Shown: positions 1-8,234 of the stretch, piece by piece
Position numbering within the stretch: the first letter of the stretch is position 1
Layout of the letters: each line of letters begins with the position of its first letter
NCBI GenBank assembly: GCA_003151735.1
Contig: PLYI01000026.1
Span: forward strand, 95,082-159,081
DNA length: 64,000 nucleotides
Reading direction: 5' to 3'
Origin: Candidatus Bathyarchaeota archaeon
GTDB lineage: Archaea; Thermoproteota; Bathyarchaeia; Bathyarchaeales; Bathycorpusculaceae
The notes under the pieces: generated by a model
Database searches by the model: none
What the model saw: only the letters and a program-made list of their open reading frames with translations
Told to the model about the DNA's origin: nothing
Translations under genes and position numbers: made by a program

Positions 1-162
1 CAGTTCTTCCAAACCGTGATTATTGACTTTTGCATCCAGAATGCAGTAAGTATTTTCTGCAGTTTCGTTTGGTGAAATAATACTTCCGCATCTTGGACAT
101 GAAAAATCTCCGTCTCCGTCTATTTTAGTCAAATCCAGTTTGTATGCTTGTGTTTGTTCCAT
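1..162 (-). CDS. Small zinc-ribbon protein, 3' end off window
   Basis: The ATG is at 162 on the minus strand and the reading frame stays open to base 1, so only the first 54 residues are seen. A CPRC pair near residue 19 follows a DLTKIDGDGDF stretch. The protein closely resembles the complete 99-residue protein at 31686-31985 (DLTEIDGNGELLCPEC), which has a second CNKC pair later, so this one probably completes a four-cysteine zinc ribbon outside the window. Function is unknown; zinc binding is inferred from the cysteine pairs. Confidence 0.6.
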   Translation of the reverse strand, partial: MEQTQAYKLDLTKIDGDGDFSCPRCGSIISPNETAENTYCILDAKVNNHGLEEL

Positions 163-514
163 TTTTTTAACCTTAATTATCGTTCAATGTTTCAGTTTAT
201 AAAATTAAGTTGTTACAAGCTGAAACAACATTTGATATGCTGGTATTTTGGCTTGGGTACTATTGCTCCCCATCATAATCATCCAATTCTATTCAGGTTC
301 CCAACCCTTTTTGTAGGCAATAAGCAGAGGAGCGGGGTTGAAGTTCGGGCGGAGAAATCGCTCCCGCAGCACTCTTTTTAGCCGAGTTTTAAGCCAATCG
401 TTTTGGCGCTATATAGTTTTGGACGTATCGGTACATGTGAATTAAACTTATAAGACACATGCATCGTTGCAATCAATTAATTTGAAAACGGCTAATGAGA
501 AAGGGTTGGGTTTT

Positions 515-676
515 ATGGGTCAAGACGATGATGTTGAGCTAAGAAAATATCGAATTGATATAGGGGCTTATGGAAGCATCTGCGTTGAGGCACCTACCAA
601 AAAAGAGTGCTTGGAGCTTTTCAAGGAAGTTACACGAACGAGGCGTGACTCAAAGATAGATGAAGCACTAAGATAA
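515..676 (+). CDS. Hypothetical protein, 53 aa
   Basis: Short reading frame starting at the ATG at 515 (MGQDDDVELRKYRIDIGAYG) and ending in a charged helix-like tail. A GTTGGG stretch lies just upstream; an upstream in-frame ATG at 467 is less likely. The mid-section has alternating hydrophobic residues typical of a small beta-hairpin followed by a helix (KKECLELFKEV). I do not recognise a family. The ORF is isolated, with no operon partner. Confidence 0.45.
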   Translation: MGQDDDVELRKYRIDIGAYGSICVEAPTKKECLELFKEVTRTRRDSKIDEALR

Positions 677-679
677 CTT

Positions 680-1087
680 GATTATATTGTACACCCCTTG
701 CAGATTCTGTGCTTGAGCTGCTTCGATATTTGTTGTCAAAGAAGGAAGGTTCATTTTAACGTGTTAGTTCTTTGGGAGGTGGAAAGAGAAAAATAAATTT
801 GGTTCCTTTTCCGAAATGCTAACTTTAGGTCTTGTTCAACCGTCTTTTGTTTCTGTTGAAAAAAACAAACAAGTACTTTCAGCCTAACAATGAAAACTAA
901 CGGTAACCGTACGCATGGAAAGCATTTCTATCCGGCAAAGATCTAGTAATTTCTGAGTACAAAGAAAAAGGTTCACGCACAATCCATAAACCCTAATTCG
1001 CTTTTTTGCCCTACATGCGCTTTGTTGGTACAGGTTGTAGTCACATACCTCTATATTCAGAGGAACATTCTTTTTTTAAAGATGATT
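680..1087. other. Intergenic gap, nothing recognised
   Basis: About 400 bases between two small plus-strand ORFs. I see no supported reading frame, tRNA or strong hairpin. It is AT-rich, with scattered poly-A. Confidence 0.4.
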
Positions 1088-1207
1088 ATGGAAATGACAC
1101 TTAAATGCCCAATGTGCACGGAAAAATTAGCTAATCCAAACGAACTAAGGGCGCATAGATTGCACGCTCATAAAAGTATTTATTGTTTAATTACAAAAAC
1201 AATCTAA
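1088..1207 (+). CDS. C2H2-type zinc-finger mini-protein, 39 aa
   Basis: The likely start is the ATG at 1088 (MEMTLKCPMC); an in-frame ATG at 1082 is also possible. The sequence contains CPMC, then twelve residues, then H-x4-H, which is a textbook C2H2 finger spacing. Single-finger proteins of this size are common in archaea and are usually thought to bind DNA or RNA. That role is inference; the finger spacing is seen directly. The longer frame starting at 1022 adds a hydrophobic N-terminus that looks like non-coding sequence. Confidence 0.55.
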   Translation: MEMTLKCPMCTEKLANPNELRAHRLHAHKSIYCLITKTI

Positions 1208-1243
1208 TTAGCTATTGATTGCTTTTTAGGTTTTTTCCCACGT

Positions 1244-1257
1244 TATCGTTACATAGC
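1244..1257. promoter_or_regulatory. 14-bp repeated element TATCGTTACATAGC
   Basis: An identical 14-mer occurs at 6181-6194. Here it lies about 150 bp before the ORF at 1410; there it lies between two divergent small genes. It could be a shared promoter or operator element. The CGTTAC core recurs as an inverted repeat before the gene at 14402. Confidence 0.3.
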
Positions 1258-1409
1258 GTAAGCGTTCTACTAAATCACCTAAAAAGAAATTTTGATTAAT
1301 AAATAATGATTTTAGCCCTGAAAGATTTTCAGCTAATACTTTTGATCGGCAACGAGAACATTTTAAAGTTTATATGTTTGAAAAACCACAAATTATTGTA
1401 GGAATTTTT

Positions 1410-1649
1410 ATGGAAAAAACTTCTAATTTGGTGGAAAAAGCTAGTCACAGTATAGAAAAAACTACTGAAACAATGGCGAGTCTTGTTTTGTCAGTTATGG
1501 ATAAACTCGCTGGCAAAGAATCAGATATGAAATTAAGTTTTGATGACCTAACAGTTGAAGTTGGAATGATGAAAGCAAAATTAAACGGCTCAATTGTTCT
1601 AAACATCGTTTACTCAAAAGATGCTGAAGAAGCCAACAATTCAAAGTAA
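1410..1649 (+). CDS. Hypothetical protein, 79 aa
   Basis: The start at 1410 has a GGA about seven bases upstream. The N-terminal half (MEKTSNLVEKASHSIEKTTE and onwards) reads as an amphipathic helix with regularly spaced hydrophobic residues. The C-terminal half (KLSFDDLTVEVGMMKAKLNG) reads as beta-strands. The composition is consistent with a small cytoplasmic or membrane-associated protein. No known family is recognised and there is no operon partner. Confidence 0.5.
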   Translation: MEKTSNLVEKASHSIEKTTETMASLVLSVMDKLAGKESDMKLSFDDLTVEVGMMKAKLNGSIVLNIVYSKDAEEANNSK

Positions 1650-1837
1650 ATGCGCACTTCAACAATAAAATTGGTCTTACACTTATTTGAAAAAGCAAGT
1701 CTAATGAACTAGCTAAACCATGAAAAAGTTACCTGTTTAGCGAGTAACCAATTATGTTATTGGTAGCGATTGTTCAAATGGTTTATGATATTCAAGTATT
1801 CGTGGCGCAAATCATCTGTTTTTTCTTGAATATGCGA

Positions 1838-2491
1838 TCAACTTTGTTTGTCGTTTAGTTCTGGGGTTCGCTGCGCAATCATATCCCACCCTTCCGCAAC
1901 AGCGCTTTTTATGAGCGGCTTGATGCTTGCAAACACCTGCGGAGGCATAAACATCATCCAGCCTCTCGTAACTGTTACTCGGTCGTTAAGGTCAAGCAAG
2001 GGAAACATCAACGCAATCGCCGCGGGGAACCGATCAGACGGAATCTTACTCGACATGATTCCACCGATCGCAACTTGTTGGCTTACCGTTGTTTTCTCTC
2101 TTAGAATCGGGTAGAGGTGGGCGTCTTCTTTGTCTAAATGAATCCGCAGGTGCGAATTTAGAACCGCCGTAGCTCTGGATGCAATTAGTGGGTCAGGTTA
2201 TTTTTGTAGCTTCATTGCTTCCAGTGACTCGACCATTTTGTCGAGTTCGCCATGATCCATCAAGTACGCCCTAGCTACGAGTGGTGCCACGTTGTCGACC
2301 GCTGGAAAGACAGCTGCTTCTTCGCCCCTTGCATGATAATCCAGGATTTCATCCATGGAATGTAGTCTATCCAAAACAGGCGTAAGATTTCCGCCGCTAC
2401 GTGCAATGTCTAAGACTGAAGAATCGATCTCCGTAATATCTCGGCGGAATGCATTATGAAAACACAGAACTACATCTATAGGACTTGACAA
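1838..2491 (-). pseudogene. Haemerythrin HHE-domain protein interrupted by TAA
   Basis: The frame opens at ATG 2491 and runs 97 codons to a TAA at 2198-2200. It then continues in the same frame for 119 more codons to a stop at 1838. The first part carries CFHNAFRRD and YHARGEEAAVFP. The part after the TAA carries NSHLRIHLDKEDAHLYPIL. Together these are the histidine/acidic pairs of an iron-binding haemerythrin four-helix bundle, followed by a C-terminal segment (about 217 residues). One ochre codon between two halves of a recognisable fold indicates a nonsense mutation or a base-call error. Haemerythrin-like proteins bind oxygen or NO or store iron. Confidence 0.7.
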
Positions 2492-2614
2492 CTAAAAAAC
2501 TCCATTATAGATAAACGATAGATCGGGTTATTAATGTTCCTGACGCTCATTTGATTTTAGTTGGTAACAAGGTTATTAGTAATCTAAACTATTCATCAAT
2601 ACAATGGTAGTTTT

Positions 2615-2794
2615 ATGGCAAGAAAAAAACTCAGCCAGGAAAATCAAACCACAAAAATTGAAGGTGGCCCTCTGCCAAACAAGTCGGATCGAGAAACTAA
2701 AATCTTAAACGCCATGGCTAACACGAGCGTTCTGCTTATGAGTACTATGATGGGTGCATTTACAAGTGTCAATACTTTGAGTATTGAAATTTAA
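2615..2794 (+). CDS. Possible small protein, 59 aa
   Basis: An ATG at 2615 opens a 59-codon frame. The N-terminus is charged (MARKKLSQENQTTK) and the C-terminal half is rich in Met, Ala and Ser (ANTSVLLMSTMMGAF), suggesting one membrane-prone helix. No strong ribosome binding site is seen and no family is recognised. It could be spurious. Confidence 0.3.
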   Translation: MARKKLSQENQTTKIEGGPLPNKSDRETKILNAMANTSVLLMSTMMGAFTSVNTLSIEI

Positions 2795-2993
2795 GTTCAC
2801 TGTTGCCCACTCATCTAGGCTTGTTATTTGTTGGGCTAACTTAATAGTTTTACCGAGACTAACTCAAAGCTTTTATGCTTACTCGGTTGAATAAGAAACG
2901 GTTAAGAGTCACTCACAAAAGACCTTTCTCCAGTAAAATGTGAACAACCCTTAATCATGGCCCGCCGTCTGTAAACGACGCGCCATCACCCTT

Positions 2994-3170
2994 CTATTTC
3001 GCGGTTCCTGCTTTTGTTAGGAAGGCATCGATTAATTTGAAGTCGTCTTGTAAGGGTTGCATGTTTTTGCAGCGGTGAATAAGGACGCTGAAGTTGTTTA
3101 GTTTGGTGCCTGTTTCTAGGTAATTGTTGATTATTTCGCGTTCTTTGTCTGTTAATAGTCTTTTTCGCAT
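2994..3170 (-). CDS. Hypothetical protein, 58 aa (accessory-element type)
   Basis: The frame starts at ATG 3170 and ends in TAG at 2994. The protein begins MRKRLLTDKEREIINNYLE and ends DAFLTKAGTAK. It is mostly helical, with a basic N-terminus and a single HRC stretch. The AT-rich region 3171-3280 contains TATA-like runs serving this gene and the divergent gene at 3281. Small proteins with this RLLTDKERE-like start are familiar from archaeal plasmid-like regions, but the function is unknown. Confidence 0.5.
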   Translation of the reverse strand: MRKRLLTDKEREIINNYLETGTKLNNFSVLIHRCKNMQPLQDDFKLIDAFLTKAGTAK

Positions 3171-3280
3171 GCTTTTACTATTGCAGTACGGCTATATTAC
3201 TATTACTATTAACATATTGCTATTGTAGCAACAACCTTATAAGATAGCATTGCTACAGTAGTTATTGAGATCGGATTAAA

Positions 3281-3454
3281 ATGGAAACAATTTCACAAGA
3301 ACAAAAAATTGAGTTATTCAAACTCTGCGCTAACATCAACTGCATCGATAAAGACGGCATGGTTTACTGTTATTTTCATATGGAGTGGCGCTGGTGCGAT
3401 GGAACTAAGTGTCCCCCATCAATACGCGAGAACCGTGCAGATCAGGGATGGTAA
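3281..3454 (+). CDS. Cysteine-rich small protein, 57 aa
   Basis: The ATG at 3281 lies downstream of an AT-rich divergent promoter region with a CTTATAAG TATA-like box near 3236. Five cysteines occur in 57 residues (LFKLCANINC, MVYCYFH, WCDGTKCPPS), suggestive of metal binding, and the middle is aromatic. The stop overlaps the probable start of the next gene (ATGGTAA), so these genes form one transcription unit running to about 4250. Not recognised. Confidence 0.5.
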   Translation: METISQEQKIELFKLCANINCIDKDGMVYCYFHMEWRWCDGTKCPPSIRENRADQGW

Positions 3455-3675
3455 TTGATATGGCAACAAATCAAGAAAGAGAAAAATTAATCATCTCAAA
3501 AACCCATCTCTATAACCATTATGTCGCTGTAGAAGGCGCGATAGGTGATTGGGCTTGCTACGTTGGTCAACGTTCAGATTCAGATCAAAAAGTTCGAGAT
3601 TACGGCGACAAAATCAGTGAATCTGAAGCAAGAGATCTATTCCCAGAGTTTGAACATCTCACATGGAGGGCTTAA
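3448..3675 (+). CDS. Hypothetical protein, 75 aa
   Basis: The start is taken at ATG 3448, overlapping the end of the preceding gene; an in-frame ATG at 3460 is an alternative. The protein contains KLIISKTHLYNHYVAVEG, then GDWACYVGQ, then an acidic C-terminus (SEARDLFPEF). It is soluble and not recognised. It sits second in a four-gene run of small overlapping genes, an arrangement typical of a plasmid or virus module. Confidence 0.5.
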   Translation: MVIDMATNQEREKLIISKTHLYNHYVAVEGAIGDWACYVGQRSDSDQKVRDYGDKISESEARDLFPEFEHLTWRA

Positions 3676-3677
3676 TC

Positions 3678-3959
3678 ATGAAGGTTTCAATGGAGCTTTA
3701 TGGTGAACGAGCCAAAACCGTCGCTAAAGAATTAAACTTACAATACAGCAACAAAACCGCCACAGTACCAATGACGGCACACTTCACTTACCGCGACGTA
3801 GAAGGCCACACCGTAATCGCAGCGGAGTTCACAAGCAACGAACCCCAAAAGAAAATAGAGAAGTCACCCGAGCAAGCAAAGAAAGAATCATTAGAGCTTG
3901 AAGCGGAAGCTGCACAGTTACGCGCCGAATTGAAGAGTTTTATGGAGGTGAAAGCTTAA
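3678..3959 (+). CDS. Hypothetical protein with C-terminal coiled coil, 93 aa
   Basis: ATG 3678 is preceded at a good distance by GGAGG inside the previous gene's tail, so this start is preferred over 3663. The first ~55 residues look like a mixed alpha/beta domain. Residues ~56-93 are strongly helical and charged (QAKKESLELEAEAAQLRAEL), consistent with a short coiled coil. The stop shares bases with the next ATG (TAATG), so translation is probably coupled. Function unknown. Confidence 0.55.
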   Translation: MKVSMELYGERAKTVAKELNLQYSNKTATVPMTAHFTYRDVEGHTVIAAEFTSNEPQKKIEKSPEQAKKESLELEAEAAQLRAELKSFMEVKA

Positions 3960-4249
3960 TGACAAAATACACAAAAGAACAAATCAACAACATCCTAAAC
4001 CTTGAAGGCTGGCTCAAAACCCAAATCGACGTCTTCAACCTCTACGCGGTCCTCACAATCGGCGTCTCAAATAACTTTAAGGAATGGGAAGTTAAACAGA
4101 AAACCTACAGCGAAAAGCCACTATCCATAACTCTTGAGGACTTTGCCGACTGCACATCAAAGGCAGCCGTCAAAAAACAATTCAAGAAAATCATGGCGAA
4201 AGCTGTTTCCGCTGCAATGTTCCCAGGAGACAAGGTTTTTGACTTGTAA
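3959..4249 (+). CDS. Hypothetical protein, 96 aa
   Basis: It is preceded by a strong GGAGGTGA about ten bases before the ATG at 3959 and overlaps the upstream stop. The sequence (MTKYTKEQINNILNLEGWLK ... FPGDKVFDL) is helical with a basic C-terminal third (KKQFKKIMAKA). Not recognised. A cysteine-rich reading frame continues in the +1 frame immediately after this gene (see the 4254-4379 entry), so a frameshifted extension is conceivable. Confidence 0.6.
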   Translation: MTKYTKEQINNILNLEGWLKTQIDVFNLYAVLTIGVSNNFKEWEVKQKTYSEKPLSITLEDFADCTSKAAVKKQFKKIMAKAVSAAMFPGDKVFDL

Positions 4250-4253
4250 GTTC

Positions 4254-4379
4254 TGGGAGCGTTGTCTCTCCCGGTCAGGCGTTAAGGCCCTATGCAGTAC
4301 AGACGGCAAACAATGCAAAGTTTACACTGAAATCCAGAGAATAGAACGCATAGACAAATCGTTGCGCTTAATCTTCTAA
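4254..4379 (+). other. Cysteine-rich coding-like module, copy A
   Basis: The frame lacks an obvious start but reads RCLSRS, ALCSTDGKQCK and EIQRIERIDK before a TAA at 4377. The same module occurs at 5748-5912. Over 33 residues, 23 are identical, while several matching codons differ only at the third base. That is the pattern expected from selection on protein. It may be a remnant, a zinc-binding mini-protein with an unusual start, or a frameshifted extension of the preceding gene. Confidence 0.4.
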
Positions 4380-4398
4380 GGAGGTGAATGTTAGAACC

Positions 4399-4548
4399 AT
4401 GAAAACATTAACAGTTAGTTTAAGCGATAGAAAACTCCGAGACCTAAAACAAAGAGCTAAAGAAATCGGAATAACCCCCGATGAGATGGTAGCCGAATTA
4501 ATTCGGGATCATATCACAGGCACGTTGCTCATAACTGTAGAACGCTAA
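4399..4548 (+). CDS. Ribbon-helix-helix-like protein, 49 aa
   Basis: AGGAGGTGA at 4379-4387 precedes an ATG at 4399. The protein starts with a short beta-strand (MKTLTVSLSD) followed by two helices (LRDLKQRAKEIG and TPDEMVAELIRDHI), the order found in CopG/Arc-type DNA-binding proteins. These bind operators as dimers and often autoregulate on plasmids or act as antitoxins. No toxin partner is visible. Confidence 0.6.
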   Translation: MKTLTVSLSDRKLRDLKQRAKEIGITPDEMVAELIRDHITGTLLITVER

Positions 4549-4595
4549 GCCTTAAGCCTTCATTTCAATCTTCCCTTTTTTAAAGTTCTACCCCG

Positions 4596-4690
4596 TGAGC
4601 TTCGAGAAACCGCTCGATAAACTGTTGGAAACTCTCGGTTGGTGTATAGGGAATCTCGTTAAAATAGCTCTGAAAAAGATATAAGAAAAA
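4596..4690 (-). pseudogene. C-terminal gene remnant
   Basis: On the minus strand a frame without a start reads YFNEIPYTPTESFQQFIERF and ends about eight residues later at a TAA. This looks like the genuine tail of a protein whose 5' part is missing, the adjacent sequence being the end of the surface-protein gene. No family is recognised. Confidence 0.3.
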
Positions 4691-4706
4691 AAAGAAAGAT
4701 TTTTGT

Positions 4707-5690
4707 TTAGTATAGTTTGAACCAGATTCCGCCTGTGCCGTCATAATTTCTTGCAAATGCTAATAGTGGATGTGTATCGGTTATGGCAACTTGGTAAGCT
4801 GCCCAGCCGTCATTTGATGCGCCTGGATATAGCGAACTTCTCAGGTCGGGTGTTGGTGGAACTGTAGAAGTGTAAGTGTATGTCACTCCATTCTCTGATA
4901 TAGCGTCAAAGAATACTGGAGAGACATCGTATTTGGTGTCTGCTGTTGGTCCTGAGAGATATTCGAAACGGATTTTGACAAGGATGTATTCGTTGCCTGT
5001 GGTTGGTGCGGAGTTGAACATGTTCGCTGCATGTATGCGTGTCCAGGCTTCTGTGCCTCTGATGGTTTCTAAAAGTGTTACTCTGGCGTTGTATGTTCCG
5101 CTTAGCCAACTATATTGGATTGTTAATGGCGTTGCTGTTGGTGCTGGGTTTGATCGTGCATATCCAACTGATGGTGTGGGGATTGGTGTTGGGGATGGTG
5201 AAGCGGTAGGAGTTGGTGACGGTGAAGCGGTAGGTGTTGGAGATGGAGTTGGGGAAGCTGTCGGGGTTGGGGTTGGAGATGAAGTTGGTCTTGGCGTTGG
5301 AGAAGGAGAAGACGTTGGCGTTGGAGAAGGAGAAGACGTTGGCGTTGGAGAAGGAGAAGGAGTTGGAGTTGGAGAAGGCGTGAGTGTTGGAGTTGGTGCG
5401 GCTGTAGGAGTTGGGGTTGGAGTTGCTGTTGTTGTAGGTGGGTTGGTTGCTGTTGGGTTTGTTGTAGGTTGAGGCGAGTTTGTGGGTCTTGTTGTCGGTG
5501 CCGCGGTTGCTGTAGCAGTTGACGTTGGTGTTGGTATAGATGTTGGATTCAGCGTTGATGTTGGAGCGGGAGTTGGTGTAATTGTTGGGGTCTCATTTTT
5601 TTGGAGGGTTAGATAGTAAGCTCCCGTTGCGGAAGCGGCTGCGATTATGGCAATTAAAACTATTGTTATGAGTAAGAGCTGTTTTTTCAT
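4707..5690 (-). CDS. Surface-anchored protein with Pro/Thr stalk and DUF4352-like domain
   Basis: The start is taken at ATG 5690, with GAGGTG fifteen bases upstream; a GTG at 5702 is in frame. Residues 1-30 form a membrane anchor or signal segment ([18 protein letters not shown]). Residues ~35-175 are a low-complexity stalk of Pro, Thr, Ser and Ala in near-tandem [13 protein letters not shown] units, likely extended and glycosylated outside the cell. Residues ~185-327 form a globular beta-rich domain ([32 protein letters not shown]) resembling the DUF4352 immunoglobulin-like fold. It is probably displayed on the cell surface. The ligand is unknown. Confidence 0.7.
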   Translation of the reverse strand: MKKQLLLITIVLIAIIAAASATGAYYLTLQKNETPTITPTPAPTSTLNPTSIPTPTSTATATAAPTTRPTNSPQPTTNPTATNPPTTTATPTPTPTAAPTPTLTPSPTPTPSPSPTPTSSPSPTPTSSPSPTPRPTSSPTPTPTASPTPSPTPTASPSPTPTASPSPTPIPTPSVGYARSNPAPTATPLTIQYSWLSGTYNARVTLLETIRGTEAWTRIHAANMFNSAPTTGNEYILVKIRFEYLSGPTADTKYDVSPVFFDAISENGVTYTYTSTVPPTPDLRSSLYPGASNDGWAAYQVAITDTHPLLAFARNYDGTGGIWFKLY

Positions 5691-5747
5691 GTGTTTTTTC
5701 ACCTCATTCTCTTTGTTTCCATGTTGTATTTAAGTTATAGTTTCAAG

Positions 5748-5912
5748 ATGAATTGCTCGAATTTCTCGGCTTTTTCTGGGTGCCGTTGTCTTAAGCGGTC
5801 TTCTCTTAGAGCTTTATGCAGCACCGACGGCTCAACCTGTAAAATCCATGCGGAGATTCAGAGAATAGAACACATAGACAAACCATATGTCCTTGATATT
5901 CAAAGAACTTAA
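5748..5912 (+). CDS. Cysteine-rich mini-protein, 54 aa (copy B)
   Basis: ATG 5748 begins MNCSNFSAFSGCRCLKRSS, then ALCSTDGSTCK, then EIQRIEHIDK. It is related to the module at 4254-4379, with 23 of 33 residues shared and several synonymous differences. Four cysteines in the spacing C-x-C-x9-C-x5-C could bind zinc. The frame lies antisense to nothing but the promoter side of the surface protein. Expression is unproven. Confidence 0.35.
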   Translation: MNCSNFSAFSGCRCLKRSSLRALCSTDGSTCKIHAEIQRIEHIDKPYVLDIQRT

Positions 5913-5930
5913 AAAGGAACGATTAATACA

Positions 5931-6104
5931 CTAAGTTTTCTGTTTTTCCAACTCTTGTTTAAGATGATAAAGTGAATAGTCTATAGCATGACTTACGTCC
6001 TTAAATTTACGCTCTTTTATTTGTTCTTGGATCCAATCGTAAACGTCTTTTGAGATGGTTACCGTTCGCCTGATTTTTGGCATAGCTTTTGATTCTGTAG
6101 TCAT
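5931..6104 (-). CDS. Ribbon-helix-helix regulator, 57 aa
   Basis: The likely start is ATG 6104 (MTTESKAMPKIRRTVTISKD); an upstream in-frame ATG at 6146 adds residues unlike the family. The strand RRTVTIS is followed by helix DVYDWIQEQIKER and helix DVSHAIDYSLYHLKQEL, a typical RHH order. It is divergent from the gene at 6231 across a short AT-rich region with a TATA-like TTATAAA. It probably regulates itself and its neighbour. Confidence 0.6.
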   Translation of the reverse strand: MTTESKAMPKIRRTVTISKDVYDWIQEQIKERKFKDVSHAIDYSLYHLKQELEKQKT

Positions 6105-6180
6105 TGCCTTATAACCCTTGTTAATCCTGAATACATACTCATACAACTACACCACAAGTCTTATAAACGGTTCAATATAA

Positions 6181-6194
6181 TATCGTTACATAGC
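6181..6194. promoter_or_regulatory. 14-bp repeated element, second copy
   Basis: Exact match to 1244-1257 (TATCGTTACATAGC). It lies between the divergent RHH gene and the gene at 6231, 37 bp before that start, where an operator or promoter would be expected. Confidence 0.35.
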
Positions 6195-6230
6195 AAACGT
6201 TAACCTTGATTGAAAGAGAGTGAGAAAGAA

Positions 6231-6515
6231 ATGTTGAAACAAAAAACCCAAACTGAAATTGAATTAGCCCCCGGACAATTTAAAGACGAAAAAACAGGCC
6301 TTATCTTCGAAAAAGTAACCATCAACCTACCCGTAAACATCGTTGATTACTATCGGATGGTAGCCCATTTCAACCACACATGGGAGTTAGAGACAGATAT
6401 GATAGTTAGCGACCTCATTGAAAAATTAGAAGCTGATTTTGAAGGACGACAAGGCCCAGACTGGAAAGAAATATTTAATCTTTACCCTGCACTTGAAAAG
6501 TTAGCAAGCAAATAG
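6231..6515 (+). CDS. Hypothetical protein, 94 aa, possible RHH fold
   Basis: ATG 6231 follows a GAGTGAGAAAG purine stretch; an in-frame TTG at 6210 is less likely. After an acidic N-terminus the protein reads EKVTINLPVNIVDYYRMVAH, like the strand and first helix of a ribbon-helix-helix unit, then a second helix (DMIVSDLIEKLEADF). It is divergent from the RHH gene at 6104. A DNA-binding role is inference. Confidence 0.5.
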   Translation: MLKQKTQTEIELAPGQFKDEKTGLIFEKVTINLPVNIVDYYRMVAHFNHTWELETDMIVSDLIEKLEADFEGRQGPDWKEIFNLYPALEKLASK

Positions 6516-6552
6516 AGAGACCCTTAAACCTTCTTTCTTTTCTTTTTCTTTT

Positions 6553-7707
6553 TTAGGGTTTAATTGGGGTTTGGCAGCCACAACTTAGGCATTTTCCCTG
6601 TGAATCAACATTTAACTCAACCTCCTGCATCGGAATAGGTAAGAAACCGTCAAAGGTTCCAAAGATAACAGCACCCAAAACCTCTGCATTTACAATATAG
6701 TAAGTTTCAGTCTGGATTGGGTTCTTGCAGTCTGGACACAACCAAACAGAACTATCCCCGTGTGTCATTATCCTTTGCAAAATGAAGAATCTTAAACCCT
6801 CTTCCTGGGCTATTTGCTCCATACAAGAAAAATAGGTTTCAGCATCCGGATAAATGATTGGCTGCAGAGGGTTAACACCTGTCGGCGTGTCCGGACCTAA
6901 GTTTTCAACAACCCACCGACACCAACCGCGAAAAGTTTCTAAGGGTGCGCCTACCTCAAAACTGTTTATTACCTGCAGAAAAACGCCGTTTTCCTTCCAT
7001 GCCTTCGCGTTCTCAAAAACGTATTTGCTATCAATCTTTGCGTTGGCTCGATAAAATTCTGGGTCTCCATGCGTTTTAAAGCTCAGTCTTACCGCGTCAA
7101 TGTTTCTGGAAAGTGTGTCAATCGTGGCACGGGAAAGCAAACCATTTGTTGAAAGCATGTTAACGCCTCCGACGTTATGGCAGAGCTCCGCAGTTTCAGA
7201 TACCCAAGATAGATTAATTGCGCATTCTAAAACAGCAAAATGAAGGCCGCGGCATCCAGAGTTAACCATGATATCGACGGTTTGGCTTGGAGAAACCCGT
7301 CGATATGTAGACGGTGCCGTTATGTCAAAAGGTGCGTTTTCACTGTTTTGTGCAGGAGCTCCTGTTAGGAAAGGTCTATTTTTATGGTAGGGTTTGACGT
7401 TACGTAGTCTTTTTCCACTGTAGTTTTTGGCGTACCAGCAATGTAGACAGCGAGAGTTGCATCCGGGTAATTGCACAGTTAAGAGGGTGGTGCCTAGGTG
7501 AAAAAAATAGTTTCCATAACAAGTCGGAAAAAGGGCTAGCACAGCGCCGTATTGTTCGATGAATAGTTTTTCGTGATCGTTAATGTACAAGCCACAGTAA
7601 CCACGTTGATTTAAATTTAAAACGCAGGAACGAGGGCAAATTCCACATTGCACTCTAGAGCCTGAGAGCTTATCATAAAACGGCGCTTCTTTTTTAAAAA
7701 CTGCCAT
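6553..7707 (-). CDS. Radical SAM protein, AmmeMemoRadiSam/PflA-like
   Basis: This 384-residue protein has an N-terminal cysteine set (QCGICPRSCVLNLNQRGYC). The radical-SAM signature CNSRCLHC, a CX3CX2C that binds the 4Fe-4S cluster cleaving S-adenosylmethionine, lies near residues 81-88. A C-terminal CPDC/CLSC pair may hold a further zinc or iron-sulfur site. The layout resembles the PflA-like archaeal radical SAM family. The substrate is unknown. It is a single gene transcribed leftwards, separated from the small element genes upstream by about 200 bases, so it could be host rather than element. Confidence 0.75.
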   Translation of the reverse strand: MAVFKKEAPFYDKLSGSRVQCGICPRSCVLNLNQRGYCGLYINDHEKLFIEQYGAVLALFPTCYGNYFFHLGTTLLTVQLPGCNSRCLHCWYAKNYSGKRLRNVKPYHKNRPFLTGAPAQNSENAPFDITAPSTYRRVSPSQTVDIMVNSGCRGLHFAVLECAINLSWVSETAELCHNVGGVNMLSTNGLLSRATIDTLSRNIDAVRLSFKTHGDPEFYRANAKIDSKYVFENAKAWKENGVFLQVINSFEVGAPLETFRGWCRWVVENLGPDTPTGVNPLQPIIYPDAETYFSCMEQIAQEEGLRFFILQRIMTHGDSSVWLCPDCKNPIQTETYYIVNAEVLGAVIFGTFDGFLPIPMQEVELNVDSQGKCLSCGCQTPIKP

Positions 7708-7903
7708 CCAACTTCACCAATAACTTTGGTGTTTTTGGTGACTTCAAAAAACCTAATAGTTTGTGGATTGCCGCTGTTTCTTTTCCGACAATTACCCTCT
7801 CTTCACCTCTCGGTTTCGGCGGCATCCACACTTTTCAATTTAACGTTAAGTAAAAAGTTACATTTGAAAATAAAAAAAGTTAAAGAAAAAAACTTGTTGA
7901 TGT

Positions 7904-8200
7904 TTAGTAGGGCCTTGTTATTCTGCCTGAAGCATCCACAGTGAAAGATTGTGATTTTCCAACTGATGCAGATACGCGAGGTGCTTCTTTGAGCTTTTCT
8001 GCGACTGGCTGCTCAACTTGGCAAAGGCAAATATGACTTTCAACTAGAAAATGTTTGTCGGCGAAAGGTATAGCTTTTACTTGTTTAATCCATTGCTCTA
8101 AAGATTCCGTGTTCTTGAATGTTAATGTGTAGTCTGGGCTAGAACTGTATCCAATTCCTTGCTTTATGGTTGGGTACTCAATATTTTGTTTTTCTGACAT
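7904..8200 (-). CDS. Hypothetical protein, 98 aa
   Basis: The start at 8200 has a GAGGTG Shine-Dalgarno fifteen bases upstream. The protein (MSEKQNIEYPTIKQGIGYSS ... SGRITRPY) has a central helix (NTESLEQWIKQVKAI) and two cysteines (HICLCQ). The C-terminus is Ser/Ala rich. Not recognised. It is the last of six consecutive minus-strand small genes downstream of the primase region and probably belongs to the integrated element. Confidence 0.55.
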   Translation of the reverse strand: MSEKQNIEYPTIKQGIGYSSSPDYTLTFKNTESLEQWIKQVKAIPFADKHFLVESHICLCQVEQPVAEKLKEAPRVSASVGKSQSFTVDASGRITRPY

Positions 8201-8234
8201 GTTTTTTCACCTCAATTAAACTTAAGAAAAGAAA

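Noticed and set aside
4876-5472. 198-residue plus-strand frame rich in Val and Gly
   Set aside because: It is the antisense shadow of the Pro/Thr stalk of the surface protein; repeats on one strand force an open frame on the other.
5160-5590. Tandem GGAGTTGG-like repeats that could look like a CRISPR array
   Set aside because: Units are short, irregular and keep the reading frame of the surface-protein stalk; there are no spacers of even length.
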